A DNA stretch of 64,000 bases from Ruminococcus flavefaciens. Lineage in GTDB: Bacteria; Bacillota; Clostridia; Oscillospirales; Ruminococcaceae. Where the stretch lies: contig JAMPAU010000006.1 of assembly GCA_023667045.1 (NCBI GenBank), forward strand, positions 32,313-96,312. The letters are read 5' to 3'. The position numbers were made by a program, and so were the translations under genes. The first letter of the stretch is position 1. Every line of letters begins with the position of its first letter. Shown here piece after piece: positions 52,105-60,871 of this stretch. Under the pieces are notes generated by a model. That model was not told the origin of the DNA. It did no database searches and saw only the letters and a program-made list of their open reading frames with translations.

Positions 52105-54669
52105 TTAAAGTCTCGGGTCTACCGGTTCGCTCTCAAAAGCCAGTACGCCGAATGCACATTCATGTACCTTATAGAGAGGTTCATTCCGTACAAAGCGTTT
52201 CAGCGATTCCATGCCCAGTGAAAATTCTTTCAGTGCAAGGGTGCGTTTTCTTGAAAGAGAACGTTTTTTCAGTCTTTTCAGATTTGACGGTTCGAGGTAT
52301 TCAGCACCATAAATAATCCTAAGATACTCACGACCACGGCATTTCACAGCAGGCTGTAATAGCTTGTTTCCAGATATTGCCGTGTAGTATTCCGGCTTGA
52401 CTACCATTCCCTCACCGCCGGAAGACGTAAGTTCAGACCACCATTCAACAGCCGTGTGTATATTTTCCTCGTTTTCAGTATCAACGCATATGTACGGCGT
52501 TGCCATGAAGATACTGTCCGTGCAGATATATTTTTTAATAGTTTCCATGTGCCATATGTGCTTTTCCTTGTCGAATACTTTACCCTCTACGGCAAGTATA
52601 TGGAAAGGTGCTATCCAGAAGTCGTCAATGGATTTGACAGTCCAGCAGTATTCACGGTAAGCCGCTATGTACCTGTCAACTGCTTCTTTCTTGAAACGGT
52701 ATTTTTCAAGCACAGCACTGAGGTCTGTATTCTGTCCGGAAGTAAGTGCAGAGACTTCACGACTTATATTTTCACGTTCACAGGCTTTTTCAAGGAGATT
52801 GACGGCATGGCTTAGTGAAGTGCGTCCGGCGTTTCCTACAGGGGCATACTGAGTTTTTATAAGACCTTGAGCCTTTTCAGACCAAGGCATAAGCTCCGTA
52901 TCGAGACATACCCAGTCAGTAGCGAAATCTTCCCAAAAGTTATTTTCTGTCAGTACATTGTCAAGGCGTGCAAGTAGAGCCTTTTCTGTTTCGGGATTAT
53001 CAAAGAATCGTCTGCCTGTTCTCGTGTAGATTATTCCTGCTGAACCGTCGTTTATGCCGAATCTTTTCTGAGCTGTCTCCGGAGAATGACAGAGTACTAT
53101 GACAGACCTTGAACCCATATGCTTTTTTTCACAGACGACGTTTTTTATGCCGTTCTTGTGGTAATATTCAAACGCTTCTATCGGGTGTTCAAGCCAGCCG
53201 TCTATTGAACTTGTTTCACATGGCGACATAGTGGGCGGTAGATATATAAGCCAGTGAGGGTCAGCCGAATAGCGTGACATTATTTCAAGGGCAGAGTTTA
53301 CATTAAATTCATCAATGCTTATCGAGGGTATAAGTTCAGTGGAGATATGCATTCTGCCCTGAAAGTCTCCTATTGTAAGCATATCGCCGATATTTTCACT
53401 GCCGTCTGATTCAAGAGGTCTGAGCGGTTCAGAGTACTGCTCGTATGCCTCAACGCTCACAAGCTCCTTTTCCGGATAACGCATAGCCGTGAGTTTACCG
53501 CCGAATACACACCCAGTATCAATGCAGTAGGTATTATTTACAGACACAACCTCAGCACAGGGTGTATGACCGTATACGACAGTGGCACGACCTCTGTAGT
53601 CAGCAGACCAGTTAAGGCGTACAGGTAAACCAAGTTCGTCAGTTTCACCGGTAGTATCGCCGTAAATGCAGAATTCACGCACACGTCCAGAGCCACGACC
53701 CATATATTCCTCTTTTATTCCGGCATGGGAGACGGCAAGTTTTCCGTCATCGAGTACGTAATGGCTTATGAGACCATCAATGAAGTTTTTCAGTTCGGCT
53801 TTAAATTCCGGCGGTTCTTTTTCTATTTCCTCTACAGTTCTGTCAAGACCGTGTGTAAGATTTACATTTTTGCCGTTGAGGTATTTCAGCAGTTTCACTT
53901 CATGGTTGCCGACCACAGAGAGTGCATTGCCGTTTTTTATCATGCTCATGACAAGTTTAAGCACTCCGGCATTGTTGTAACCTCTGTCACAGAAGTCGCC
54001 TAAGAATACAGCCTTTCTGCCGTCGGGGTGAACCGGTATACCGTTTTCGTTTTCCACGTAGCCGAGTTTAGAGAGCAGTTCTTTCAGTTCGCCGTAACAG
54101 CCGTGAATATCGCCGATAATATCAAAAGGTCCGTGTTCGTCTTTTTTGTCGTTCCACAGCTTAGTGCGGACTATTTCGGCATTGTCTATTTCTTCCTGTG
54201 AGTTGAGGACATACACAAAGCGGAAGCCCTCACGTTTCAGTTTTTTTATGCAACGGCGTAGTTCATTGCAGTGATTTCTGATTACTCTTTCCGGAAACTG
54301 TCTGTTTTCACGGGCGTTGTTTCTTTCAAGCAGTGTCTGCTCCGGAATATTCAGTACTATGGCAACGCTGTGTACGTTTTTTTCACGGGCGAGACCGAGA
54401 ATCTGCTTTCTTGCCGACTGCTGTAGATTTGTTGCATCTATCACAGTGAGTTTCATAAGGTCGAGACGTTTTCCTGCCACATAGAAAAGAACATCAAAAG
54501 CCTCGCCGGAAACTTTCTGATTGTTTTCATCATCTGATACCATAGCCCGAAAGAAATCTGAAGACAGTACCTCAGTAGGCTTGAATTTTGTATTTGCAAA
54601 GGTAGTTTTTCCGCTTGAACTTGCACCGACCATTGCCACCAGTGCAAACTCCGGTATTTCTATACGCAT
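52105..54669 (-). CDS. pnkp: Polynucleotide kinase-phosphatase-ligase (Pnkp) of the bacterial RNA-repair system
   Basis: 854 residues with three enzymes in line. Residues 1-170 are a 5'-kinase with P-loop GASSSGKTTFA. About 180-400 are a calcineurin-type 2',3'-phosphatase with DIIGDIHGCYGELKE, FLGDFCDRGYN, VVGNHE and YGHTPC. About 480-854 are a ligase-like adenylyltransferase; its Lys is in CEKKHMGSRSV and a later motif is GEGMVVKPEYY. In Clostridium thermocellum Pnkp heals and, together with Hen1, seals RNA cut by ribotoxins. ATG 54669 is taken as start with GGAG 12 bases upstream; TTG 54687 is possible. It follows hen1 by 174 bases. Confidence 0.92.
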   Translation of the reverse strand: MRIEIPEFALVAMVGASSSGKTTFANTKFKPTEVLSSDFFRAMVSDDENNQKVSGEAFDVLFYVAGKRLDLMKLTVIDATNLQQSARKQILGLAREKNVHSVAIVLNIPEQTLLERNNARENRQFPERVIRNHCNELRRCIKKLKREGFRFVYVLNSQEEIDNAEIVRTKLWNDKKDEHGPFDIIGDIHGCYGELKELLSKLGYVENENGIPVHPDGRKAVFLGDFCDRGYNNAGVLKLVMSMIKNGNALSVVGNHEVKLLKYLNGKNVNLTHGLDRTVEEIEKEPPEFKAELKNFIDGLISHYVLDDGKLAVSHAGIKEEYMGRGSGRVREFCIYGDTTGETDELGLPVRLNWSADYRGRATVVYGHTPCAEVVSVNNTYCIDTGCVFGGKLTAMRYPEKELVSVEAYEQYSEPLRPLESDGSENIGDMLTIGDFQGRMHISTELIPSISIDEFNVNSALEIMSRYSADPHWLIYLPPTMSPCETSSIDGWLEHPIEAFEYYHKNGIKNVVCEKKHMGSRSVIVLCHSPETAQKRFGINDGSAGIIYTRTGRRFFDNPETEKALLARLDNVLTENNFWEDFATDWVCLDTELMPWSEKAQGLIKTQYAPVGNAGRTSLSHAVNLLEKACERENISREVSALTSGQNTDLSAVLEKYRFKKEAVDRYIAAYREYCWTVKSIDDFWIAPFHILAVEGKVFDKEKHIWHMETIKKYICTDSIFMATPYICVDTENEENIHTAVEWWSELTSSGGEGMVVKPEYYTAISGNKLLQPAVKCRGREYLRIIYGAEYLEPSNLKRLKKRSLSRKRTLALKEFSLGMESLKRFVRNEPLYKVHECAFGVLAFESEPVDPRL

Positions 54670-54843
54670 TATATAAAACAGCTCCAATCTGTTGATTATT
54701 CATGATTTATTGAAATTCAGCACACTTGTTTTTTATTCTTTATATATAAAAATTGCATTTTATCCGTCCATGCGTGCGAAAAGGCTTAAAACAGGCAAAA
54801 AAGCGTATACGTATGTGTCCGGAATCAATACAGCTTATGCCTG

Positions 54844-56229
54844 TCAGATTTTTTTAAATACAGCCATTTGTGTGGGCGTGCCGTTTATTCCGTCGTTTTC
54901 GCCTATGCCGGAAATCTCAGCAGTATAGCCGAATTTTCCGCATATATATTCAGACCAGTTTTTAAACTCCTCACGTGTCCACTCAAAACGGTGGTCGCCG
55001 TGTCTGAGCTGACCCTCCGGAATAAATTCATAGTTGGCGTTGTATTCCTTGTTTGGCGTGGTAAGGATTACTGTTTTAGGGCTTGCAAACTCAAATACAT
55101 TGCGTTCAAAAGCCGGAAGTCTGAGCGGTTCTATGTGTTCGATAACCTCAATCACACAGGCACAGTCATAGCCGGAAAAGCGTTTGTCCCTGTACGTAAG
55201 TGAAGCCTGCATGAGAGTGAGCTTGTTTTTCTGATGTTCGTTCATGGTATCATAGTGGAGACGGTTTTTAGCCTTTTCGAGTTCATGTACAGCAACGTCC
55301 ACAGCAGTTATCTTTTTTATCTGTTTCTGACCGAGCAGCAGCTTAGTAAGACGGCATTCTCCGCAACCCAAATCTATTACGCTTTCCGCACCGCTTGCAA
55401 GGACGGCATTTTTTACAGTTTCCATACGCTGTGCATTGAGGGATATTTTCTTTTCGTCCTTTGGTTCTGTTATGTTTTCGGGGTCGTCAGATTCTTCCGG
55501 CGGTTCATTTTCAAGCAGACGGTTAATAGTTCTGTGTGCGTAGCTTTTTTTCATGAGGAAGTAGCGGTATATTATTTCTTCTTTTGCGGGGTGCGTGGCA
55601 AGCCATTCACTGCCGTGTGCCATGAGCTTGTCTATTTCGCCCTCATCTATGTAGTAGTGTTTCTGCTTATCGAATACCGGAATAAGCACATAGATATGGT
55701 TAAGCAAATCAGATAGTTTTACTTTTCCGGATATTTCGAGGTCTATGTACGGACTTTCGCCCCATTCCGTGAATTTTTCGTCGAGTATAGTCTTTGAGAC
55801 GGTGACAGTATAGCCGAGCGGTTCAAAGACTTTCCGTGCAAATTCTTCTCTGCCGTGTATTGAGTAAATGCGTGCGGTGAGGTCAAGCGGACTGTCAGCG
55901 AGTTCCTGCCTTTTGTCGCATTTGCCGTTCATGGCGGTGTTGAATATTCTTGCTATAGCCGTACTTAAAAAAGAGCTGGCTGTGTATGGTCTGTCATTGA
56001 CGTAATCGAAAAGACCGCCGTCTTTAGAGCCTTGCTTGCCTTTGGCGAGGTCTATGGGGTTGATGTCGAGGAGCAGTGCCATAGTGGTTTTTTCGTCGGA
56101 AACTTCCGGATAGAATACGTAAGCCATGCCGGAATTAAGTGAAAACTCCTGTGAGCGATACGGATTCTTATGGAGCAGATACCCTAAATCCTGTGTTCCG
56201 TGACCTGTGTAAGTGATTGTTAAAAGCAA
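54844..56229 (-). CDS. hen1: 3'-terminal RNA ribose 2'-O-methyltransferase Hen1
   Basis: A 461-residue bacterial Hen1. Residues 1-240 are the Hen1 N-terminal domain, which activates the ligase activity of Pnkp; DLGYLLHKNPYRSQEF is characteristic. About 270-461 are a SAM-dependent methyltransferase with IDLGCGECRLTKLLL and the Mg-binding pattern EVIEHIEPLR, then GDHRFEWTREEF. It methylates the broken 3' end of RNA before sealing, protecting it against a repeat cut. TTG 56229 (TTGCTTTTAACA) is the better start because AAGGAG lies eight bases ahead; GTG 56238 has no spacing for a ribosome site. Pnkp follows downstream. Confidence 0.92.
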   Translation of the reverse strand: MLLTITYTGHGTQDLGYLLHKNPYRSQEFSLNSGMAYVFYPEVSDEKTTMALLLDINPIDLAKGKQGSKDGGLFDYVNDRPYTASSFLSTAIARIFNTAMNGKCDKRQELADSPLDLTARIYSIHGREEFARKVFEPLGYTVTVSKTILDEKFTEWGESPYIDLEISGKVKLSDLLNHIYVLIPVFDKQKHYYIDEGEIDKLMAHGSEWLATHPAKEEIIYRYFLMKKSYAHRTINRLLENEPPEESDDPENITEPKDEKKISLNAQRMETVKNAVLASGAESVIDLGCGECRLTKLLLGQKQIKKITAVDVAVHELEKAKNRLHYDTMNEHQKNKLTLMQASLTYRDKRFSGYDCACVIEVIEHIEPLRLPAFERNVFEFASPKTVILTTPNKEYNANYEFIPEGQLRHGDHRFEWTREEFKNWSEYICGKFGYTAEISGIGENDGINGTPTQMAVFKKI

Positions 56230-56274
56230 ATGATTCACTCCTTAAATAAAAATTTTTCTCCTTAGCTCATATAA

Positions 56275-56303
56275 ATTATAACACAACGCCGGAATGTATT
56301 CAA
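56275..56303 (-). promoter_or_regulatory. Promoter of the hen1-pnkp operon
   Basis: Minus strand TTGAAT (56303-56298) and TATAAT (56280-56275), spacer 17. Confidence 0.75.
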
Positions 56304-56332
56304 GCATAATCAAAAAAATTTTCCGCTAAGGG

Positions 56333-56361
56333 TTGCAATTTGTCAGTAAAAGTGATAGAAT
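56333..56361 (+). promoter_or_regulatory. Promoter of the antiporter gene
   Basis: TTGCAA at 56333-56338 and TAGAAT at 56356-56361, spacer 17; diverges from the hen1 promoter. Confidence 0.65.
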
Positions 56362-56404
56362 AGTTTCCGGTATAAAAATTTATAATAAGGAAAGTGATTT
56401 TTTT

Positions 56405-57610
56405 ATGGACAGAATAACATTTTTCAGAGATTTGGCGATAATAATAGTCTCCGCCAAACTTTTCGGTCTGCTTGCCCAGAAACTGAAAGCTCCGCAGGTG
56501 GTCGGAGAGATTATTGCCGGACTTATCATAGGACCAAGCGTTCTGGGACTTATGGGCGGTGCGGACTATGCAGGCTCTGACTATCTCTCTCTGCTCTCGG
56601 AAATAGGCGTGGTTCTGCTGATGTTTTCCGCAGGACTTGAAACAAATATGAAAGACCTCTTGAAGACAGGCTGGAAAGCTCTGCTGATAGCTATTGTAGG
56701 CGTATTCGTGCCACTTGCCGGCGGTACTGTGCTGTACGGCTGTTTCTATGGATTCGGAGCGGTCGGCAGTGAGGAGTTTTTCAGAGCGGTATTTATTGGC
56801 ACTATCATGACGGCTACTTCTGTGGGTATAACTGTACAGACCTTGAAAGAACTCGGTCGCATTAAAGAGAGCATAGGCACTCTTATTCTCAGCAGTGCCA
56901 TTATTGATGACGTAATAGGCATTATCGTGCTTACTTTTGTTATCGGCTTTAAAAACCCCGATTCAAAGCCCTCTGACGTTCTTATAAGTACAGGTCTTTT
57001 TATACTCTTTGCATTCGGCATAGGATTCCTCATGTATTATATTTTCAAGCTGATAGACAAGAAATATCAGCACCACCAGAGAATACCTATACTTAGCCTT
57101 GCTATGTGTATGTTTATGGCATTTTCGGCTGAAGAATTTTTCGGCATAGCTGATATAACAGGTGCTTACGTTGCCGGACTTATTCTTTGCAGTCTTAAGG
57201 ATTCCGACTACATAGCACGTAAAGTAGATATAAATTCATATATGCTTTTCGGTCCTGTATTCTTTGCAAGCATAGGTCTGAAGACTGAGTTAAGCGGTTT
57301 TACAAAGGAGCTTGTTTTGTTCTCTGTAGGATTCGTGCTTGTGGCACTGCTGACTAAGGTAATCGGCTGCGGACTTGTTGCAAAACTTATGAAGTACAAT
57401 CTCCGTGACAGCCTAAAGGTAGGCGTTGGCATGATGACACGTGGAGAGGTTGCATTAATAGTGGCACAGAAAGGTCTGTCGGTGGGTATGCTTGATTCAA
57501 AGTATTTTGCGTGCGTTATCCTGCTGATAATAGTATCATCAGTGGCAACCCCTATTATCCTTAAACTCCTCTACAGAGCTGACGAAAAGCCAGTGAAAAA
57601 TCCAGTATAA
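56405..57610 (+). CDS. Cation:proton antiporter (CPA2/Kef type)
   Basis: A 401-residue membrane protein with 11-12 hydrophobic segments. Family marks are PQVVGEIIAGLIIGPSVLG at about 34-52, the ion-binding region SSAIIDDVIGIIVL with the paired Asp residues near 158, and GMMTRGEVALIVAQKGL near 350. It lacks the TrkA-N nucleotide-binding domain found in KefB/KefC. These proteins exchange Na+ or K+ for protons. ATG 56405 follows AAGGAAAGTG; an in-frame ATG at 56333 would lie in the promoter. A long hairpin terminator follows. Confidence 0.85.
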   Translation: MDRITFFRDLAIIIVSAKLFGLLAQKLKAPQVVGEIIAGLIIGPSVLGLMGGADYAGSDYLSLLSEIGVVLLMFSAGLETNMKDLLKTGWKALLIAIVGVFVPLAGGTVLYGCFYGFGAVGSEEFFRAVFIGTIMTATSVGITVQTLKELGRIKESIGTLILSSAIIDDVIGIIVLTFVIGFKNPDSKPSDVLISTGLFILFAFGIGFLMYYIFKLIDKKYQHHQRIPILSLAMCMFMAFSAEEFFGIADITGAYVAGLILCSLKDSDYIARKVDINSYMLFGPVFFASIGLKTELSGFTKELVLFSVGFVLVALLTKVIGCGLVAKLMKYNLRDSLKVGVGMMTRGEVALIVAQKGLSVGMLDSKYFACVILLIIVSSVATPIILKLLYRADEKPVKNPV

Positions 57611-57613
57611 ATT

Positions 57614-57667
57614 AAATGCAAATCAGTTTTCTGACTAACATCTGAAATTGATTTGCATTTTTTTATT
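57614..57667 (+). terminator. Terminator after the antiporter
   Basis: AAATGCAAATCA near 57614-57626 pairs with TGATTTGCATTT near 57648-57660, then a T run. Confidence 0.8.
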
Positions 57668-57673
57668 TTTATC

Positions 57674-57702
57674 TTGATATTTGAAACTTTTAGTGATATA
57701 AT
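57674..57702 (+). promoter_or_regulatory. Promoter of the AT-rich orphan gene
   Basis: TTGATA at 57674-57679 and TATAAT at 57697-57702, spacer 17. Confidence 0.7.
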
Positions 57703-57749
57703 AAATACATTCTGTAAAATCTGAATTTTTATAAAAAGGAGATACTATT

Positions 57750-58268
57750 ATGTTTAACAAAAATTTATATGATGATTATGATTTGCAGTTATGCGAAGAT
57801 TTGTCAATTGACATAGAAGCCGGTGAAATACTTACTGAATTTGCAACGGTAGGACGTTTCCAAAAATATAATATGTCAGTTGCCGTAAATCCAGACAACA
57901 ACCGCAATTTAAAAGATATGGAATACTTTAAGGTATATAACCACATTGACCCCACTAAAGCCTCGAAAATTGCAAGAATAACATTCCGTTCGTGTGAATA
58001 TGTGATTCATCGCAATAGAGGAAAGAAAGAAAACTGGTTTTTAAACAGACGTGAAAGAAAACAATTGATTGAAATTCTGAAATCATCATCAAAAAAAGAC
58101 ATCGGATATACTGTATGGCAGTCGTTGATTTTAAATTTCAACTATGAAACAGGTCTCGAATATGATGACACAAAAAATAATACATCAAATCACTTAATAC
58201 ATAAAAATTATTTACCAATAGATTTAAAAATACCTAACTATGAAAATTATTTATTTGAAGTAAAATAA
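57750..58268 (+). CDS. Hypothetical protein, AT-rich
   Basis: A 172-residue protein without a domain I recognise. It is rich in Asn, Lys, Asp and Tyr, and its codons favour A/T endings more than the neighbours, which hints at a different origin. The middle (RITFRSCEYVIHRNRGKKENW, residues 75-95) is basic, and ERKQLIEILKSSSKKD looks helical. Own promoter and a good terminator make it a separate unit. Start ATG follows AAAAGGAGATACT. Confidence 0.55.
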   Translation: MFNKNLYDDYDLQLCEDLSIDIEAGEILTEFATVGRFQKYNMSVAVNPDNNRNLKDMEYFKVYNHIDPTKASKIARITFRSCEYVIHRNRGKKENWFLNRRERKQLIEILKSSSKKDIGYTVWQSLILNFNYETGLEYDDTKNNTSNHLIHKNYLPIDLKIPNYENYLFEVK

Positions 58269-58297
58269 TTTAAAATTTGCACTCAGATTTACAGGAT

Positions 58298-58326
58298 AAC
58301 GGCAGATATTTAGTCTGCCGTTTTTT
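58298..58326 (+). terminator. Terminator after the AT-rich orphan
   Basis: AACGGCAGA (58298-58306) pairs with TCTGCCGTT (58314-58322), then T residues. Confidence 0.85.
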
Positions 58327-58378
58327 ATCTGAAAAATAATAATTATGAATTATAAATTAAATTGTAATCATTTATTCA

Positions 58379-58407
58379 TTGACTTTTCCCCCTGCGTGTG
58401 ATATACT
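58379..58407 (+). promoter_or_regulatory. Promoter of the queuosine locus
   Basis: TTGACT at 58379-58384 and TATACT at 58402-58407, spacer 17. The transcript should begin at about 58413, at the base of the leader's main stem. Confidence 0.8.
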
Positions 58408-58412
58408 ATAAA

Positions 58413-58540
58413 AAAACACAACAGGGGTTGACCCTGCCCTTAGTTTTGTTTAGAGACAGGAAGGTGCATTTTCCCCGCATAAGCGGGGCTACCCTGTTGT
58501 GTTTTCCCCGTTTATGCGGGGGCTATATTTTTTTAAGGGG
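58413..58540 (+). promoter_or_regulatory. Structured leader before queD, candidate preQ1 riboswitch
   Basis: AAAACACAACAGGG (58413-58426) pairs perfectly with CCCTGTTGTGTTTT (58492-58505), enclosing CCTG/CAGG pairing near 58433-58460 and the hairpin CCCCGC-ATAA-GCGGGG at 58473-58488. A second hairpin, CCCCG-TTTATG-CGGGG at 58506-58521, is followed by a T run just before the ribosome site. CCCCGCATAA of the first hairpin can instead pair with TTATGCGGGG of the second. This is the form of a switch with alternative folds ahead of preQ1 biosynthesis genes. Class III preQ1 riboswitches are the nearest known type by taxonomy, but I could not match a consensus. Confidence 0.6.
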
Positions 58541-58548
58541 GAGTATGT

Positions 58549-58971
58549 ATGTATTATCTGAAAACTTCTTCATCGTTTGATTCGGCACATTTTCTTTCCG
58601 GATATGACGGCAAATGCAGTAATCTGCACGGTCATCACTGGATTGTTGAGGTGAGAATAAAAGGCACAGAATTACAGCAGTCCGGCAGTCAGAAAGATAT
58701 GCTTGTTGATTTTGGTGATTTCAAGAAAAAAGTCCGTGAGCTTGCCGACAGTTTCGACCATTCGCTGATATATGAAAAAAATTCCATGAAGCAGGAAACA
58801 ATTGACGCTCTGCTTTCGGAGCATTTCCGGCTTGTCATGGTGCAGTACAGACCTACCGCCGAGAATTTCGCAAGGTATTTCTATGAGACATTGTCGGATA
58901 TTTTTGATGTGGCAGACGTTACCGTTTACGAAACTCCCGATAACTGTGCTGTCTATACTGGAGGTGTCTGA
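58549..58971 (+). CDS. queD: 6-carboxytetrahydropterin synthase
   Basis: A 140-residue member of the PTPS/QueD family, making 6-carboxy-tetrahydropterin from dihydroneopterin triphosphate. The zinc ligands and the catalytic Cys are visible: His16 in SAHFLSGYDGKCSNLHGHHW with Cys24 and the HGHHW histidines, plus the DFGDFK loop and the DHSLIYE pocket. Start ATG 58549 follows AAGGGGGAG; an overlapping ATG four bases earlier is in another frame. Its TGA abuts the queE start. Queuosine pathway step 2. Confidence 0.9.
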   Translation: MYYLKTSSSFDSAHFLSGYDGKCSNLHGHHWIVEVRIKGTELQQSGSQKDMLVDFGDFKKKVRELADSFDHSLIYEKNSMKQETIDALLSEHFRLVMVQYRPTAENFARYFYETLSDIFDVADVTVYETPDNCAVYTGGV

Positions 58972-59631
58972 ATGTTTCCGGTAGCTGAAAAATTCGTAAG
59001 CATTAACGGCGAGGGCAAGCGTGCAGGAGAACTGGCAGTATTTATACGTTTCAGAGGGTGCAACCTAAAATGCTCCTATTGTGATACAACGTGGGCAAAC
59101 TTTGGAGACTGTCCGGCTGAAATGATGTCGGCTGAAGATATTCTTAATTATGTCAGCGATGAGGGCATAACAAACGTAACCCTCACAGGCGGTGAACCTC
59201 TTTTACAGGAAGATATTGGCGTTCTTATTGAAATGCTCATGAAAAACGGTCATAACGTTGAAATCGAAACTAACGGAAGTATTTCCATAGAAAAATTAAG
59301 CGGAAGTCCGTACAGACCGGATTTCACGCTTGACTATAAACTGCCGTCCAGCGATATGGAAAATTTCATGCTTGCTGAAAATTATTCATACCTCACGGAA
59401 AAGGACGTTGTGAAATTTGTAGCTGGAAGCCTTGCCGACCTTGAAAAAACCGCTGAAATAATAGAAAAATATTCGCTTACAGAAAAGTGCCTTGTTTATA
59501 TAAGTCCGGTCTTCAATAAAATAAATCCGGACGGAATAGTAGAATTTATGAAGTTGAAACATTTAAATAAAGTCCGTATGCAGTTGCAGTTACATAAATT
59601 TATATGGAATCCGGACGAGAGAGGGGTATAA
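58972..59631 (+). CDS. queE: 7-carboxy-7-deazaguanine synthase (radical SAM)
   Basis: A 219-residue radical SAM enzyme that ring-contracts carboxytetrahydropterin to 7-carboxy-7-deazaguanine. The cluster motif is CNLKCSYC (residues 32-39), with the QueE-type N-terminus EKFVSINGEGKRAGELAVFIRFRG beginning before it. A GGEPLLQ SAM-binding segment follows near residue 74. The ATG directly follows the queD stop. It forms a coupled pair with queD and is four bases before folE. Confidence 0.92.
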   Translation: MFPVAEKFVSINGEGKRAGELAVFIRFRGCNLKCSYCDTTWANFGDCPAEMMSAEDILNYVSDEGITNVTLTGGEPLLQEDIGVLIEMLMKNGHNVEIETNGSISIEKLSGSPYRPDFTLDYKLPSSDMENFMLAENYSYLTEKDVVKFVAGSLADLEKTAEIIEKYSLTEKCLVYISPVFNKINPDGIVEFMKLKHLNKVRMQLQLHKFIWNPDERGV

Positions 59632-59634
59632 TTT

Positions 59635-60195
59635 ATGGACAGGGAAAAAATAAAATATCATGTACGTGGCTTGCTTGAAGCTATCGGCGAAGACCCCGAC
59701 CGTGAGGGTCTGAAAGAAACGCCGGAGAGAGTGGCAGGAATGTATGAGGAAGTATTCGAGGGTATAGCCTACTCAAATCACGAAATCGCCGAGATGTTCG
59801 GCAAGACCTTTGCGGAAGAAGAAAACGGCTCTCAGACAGCGGTTGTCATGAAAGACATAACGGTTTTCAGCTACTGCGAACACCATTTAGCACTCATGTA
59901 CAATATGACGGTTAACGTCGCATATGTCCCAAAAGGTCGTGTACTTGGACTGAGCAAGATTGCACGTATATGCGATATGGCGGCTAAAAGACTACAGCTA
60001 CAGGAACGCTTAGGGCGTGACATTGCCGAGATTATTTCTGAGGCTACGGGTTCGCCGGACGTGGGAGTAAAAATAACCGGTTCGCATAGTTGCATGACCG
60101 CACGTGGCATAAGAAATGCGTCATCAAAGACCGAAACACGTACATATTGTGGGGCATTCAAGGAAAAAAGAGACTTACAGGAATTACTTGATTAA
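59635..60195 (+). CDS. folE: GTP cyclohydrolase I
   Basis: A 186-residue type IA enzyme that converts GTP to dihydroneopterin triphosphate, the first step of both queuosine and folate synthesis. Zinc and catalytic residues are in FSYCEHHLALMYN (about 80-92), with GRVLGLSKIARI and the C-terminal GSHSCMTARGIRNASSKT. Its place between queE and queC shows that it feeds the queuosine route here. The stop is followed by AT-rich repeat DNA and then an unknown gene. Confidence 0.93.
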   Translation: MDREKIKYHVRGLLEAIGEDPDREGLKETPERVAGMYEEVFEGIAYSNHEIAEMFGKTFAEEENGSQTAVVMKDITVFSYCEHHLALMYNMTVNVAYVPKGRVLGLSKIARICDMAAKRLQLQERLGRDIAEIISEATGSPDVGVKITGSHSCMTARGIRNASSKTETRTYCGAFKEKRDLQELLD

Positions 60196-60236
60196 TTCAT
60201 AATTAAAAATGCATAATTAAGAATTATTTTAAGGAG
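60196..60236 (+). repeat. AT-rich palindromic repeat, left of the inserted gene
   Basis: TAATTCATAATTAAAAATGC followed by ATAATTAAGAATTATTTT. The same word family (TAATTCATAATTAAGAATT) appears at 60791-60850, 22149-22196 and 22581-22628 and inside both large repeats. Confidence 0.6.
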
Positions 60237-60246
60237 CATGATATTT

Positions 60247-60789
60247 ATGTATGCTGACATTCTGAAAAATATAGTCAATAACTATGAACGCTATAGAAAT
60301 ATTGCAGTAAATCTCAAATGGACTGATTTTAATTCAAGATATTATGACTGGTATAAAAAATACCCTGTCGGCATATATGGCGTTATATGTGAATTTCCGG
60401 AGGGCTATGTAAAAAATAAATTTGAGCAGGCGTATGTGCAGACCGTTCTTACAAAGATGAGTTATTCAGAGGAATTTGACAAGGACGTTTTCCGGAATAC
60501 TCCGTCTGCTGAACGCCTTAAATATATGACTGAGAATATACTTTATTATGCAAGTTATATGTCTTATGAACAACTCCGAATGAAAACAGTCACGGAGGAA
60601 TATTTAATCAATGAAATACGTTGGCACGCCGGAGAGAATGATATTCCGGAAAGTGAGATAAATTCAGTTATTCCATACGTCATGGAAGCTGAAAATATCG
60701 AAATTGGCGGTGGCTACTCCGGAGACCATACATTTATCTCCATAAAAGACAGTTCCATTATGCTTGTTGAATGTGGAATATGGGACTGA
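60247..60789 (+). CDS. Hypothetical protein inserted in the queuosine operon
   Basis: A 180-residue soluble protein I do not recognise, with no queuosine-type motif. It has helical stretches with many Tyr and Asn residues, and ends in GGGYSGDHTFISIKDSSIML. The start is ATG 60247, since AAGGAG is too close to ATG 60238. The gene sits between folE and queC and is flanked on both sides by AT-rich palindromic repeats, which suggests a later insertion. It may be unrelated to queuosine. Confidence 0.55.
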   Translation: MYADILKNIVNNYERYRNIAVNLKWTDFNSRYYDWYKKYPVGIYGVICEFPEGYVKNKFEQAYVQTVLTKMSYSEEFDKDVFRNTPSAERLKYMTENILYYASYMSYEQLRMKTVTEEYLINEIRWHAGENDIPESEINSVIPYVMEAENIEIGGGYSGDHTFISIKDSSIMLVECGIWD

Positions 60790-60790
60790 A

Positions 60791-60850
60791 TCCAATTCAT
60801 AATTAAGAATTAAAATAATTATGCATTATGAATTTTAAATTATTAATTAA
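60791..60850 (+). repeat. AT-rich palindromic repeat, right of the inserted gene
   Basis: AATTCATAATTAAGAATTAA and ATAATTATGCATTATGAATT form complementary arms. The type matches the left flank. Confidence 0.6.
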
Positions 60851-60871
60851 AAAAACGGGGAGGATTTTTTA

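Noticed and set aside
58413-58540. Class I preQ1 riboswitch
   Set aside because: The compact class I layout (a short hairpin followed closely by an A-rich tail pairing in its loop) does not fit this longer, stem-enclosed leader.
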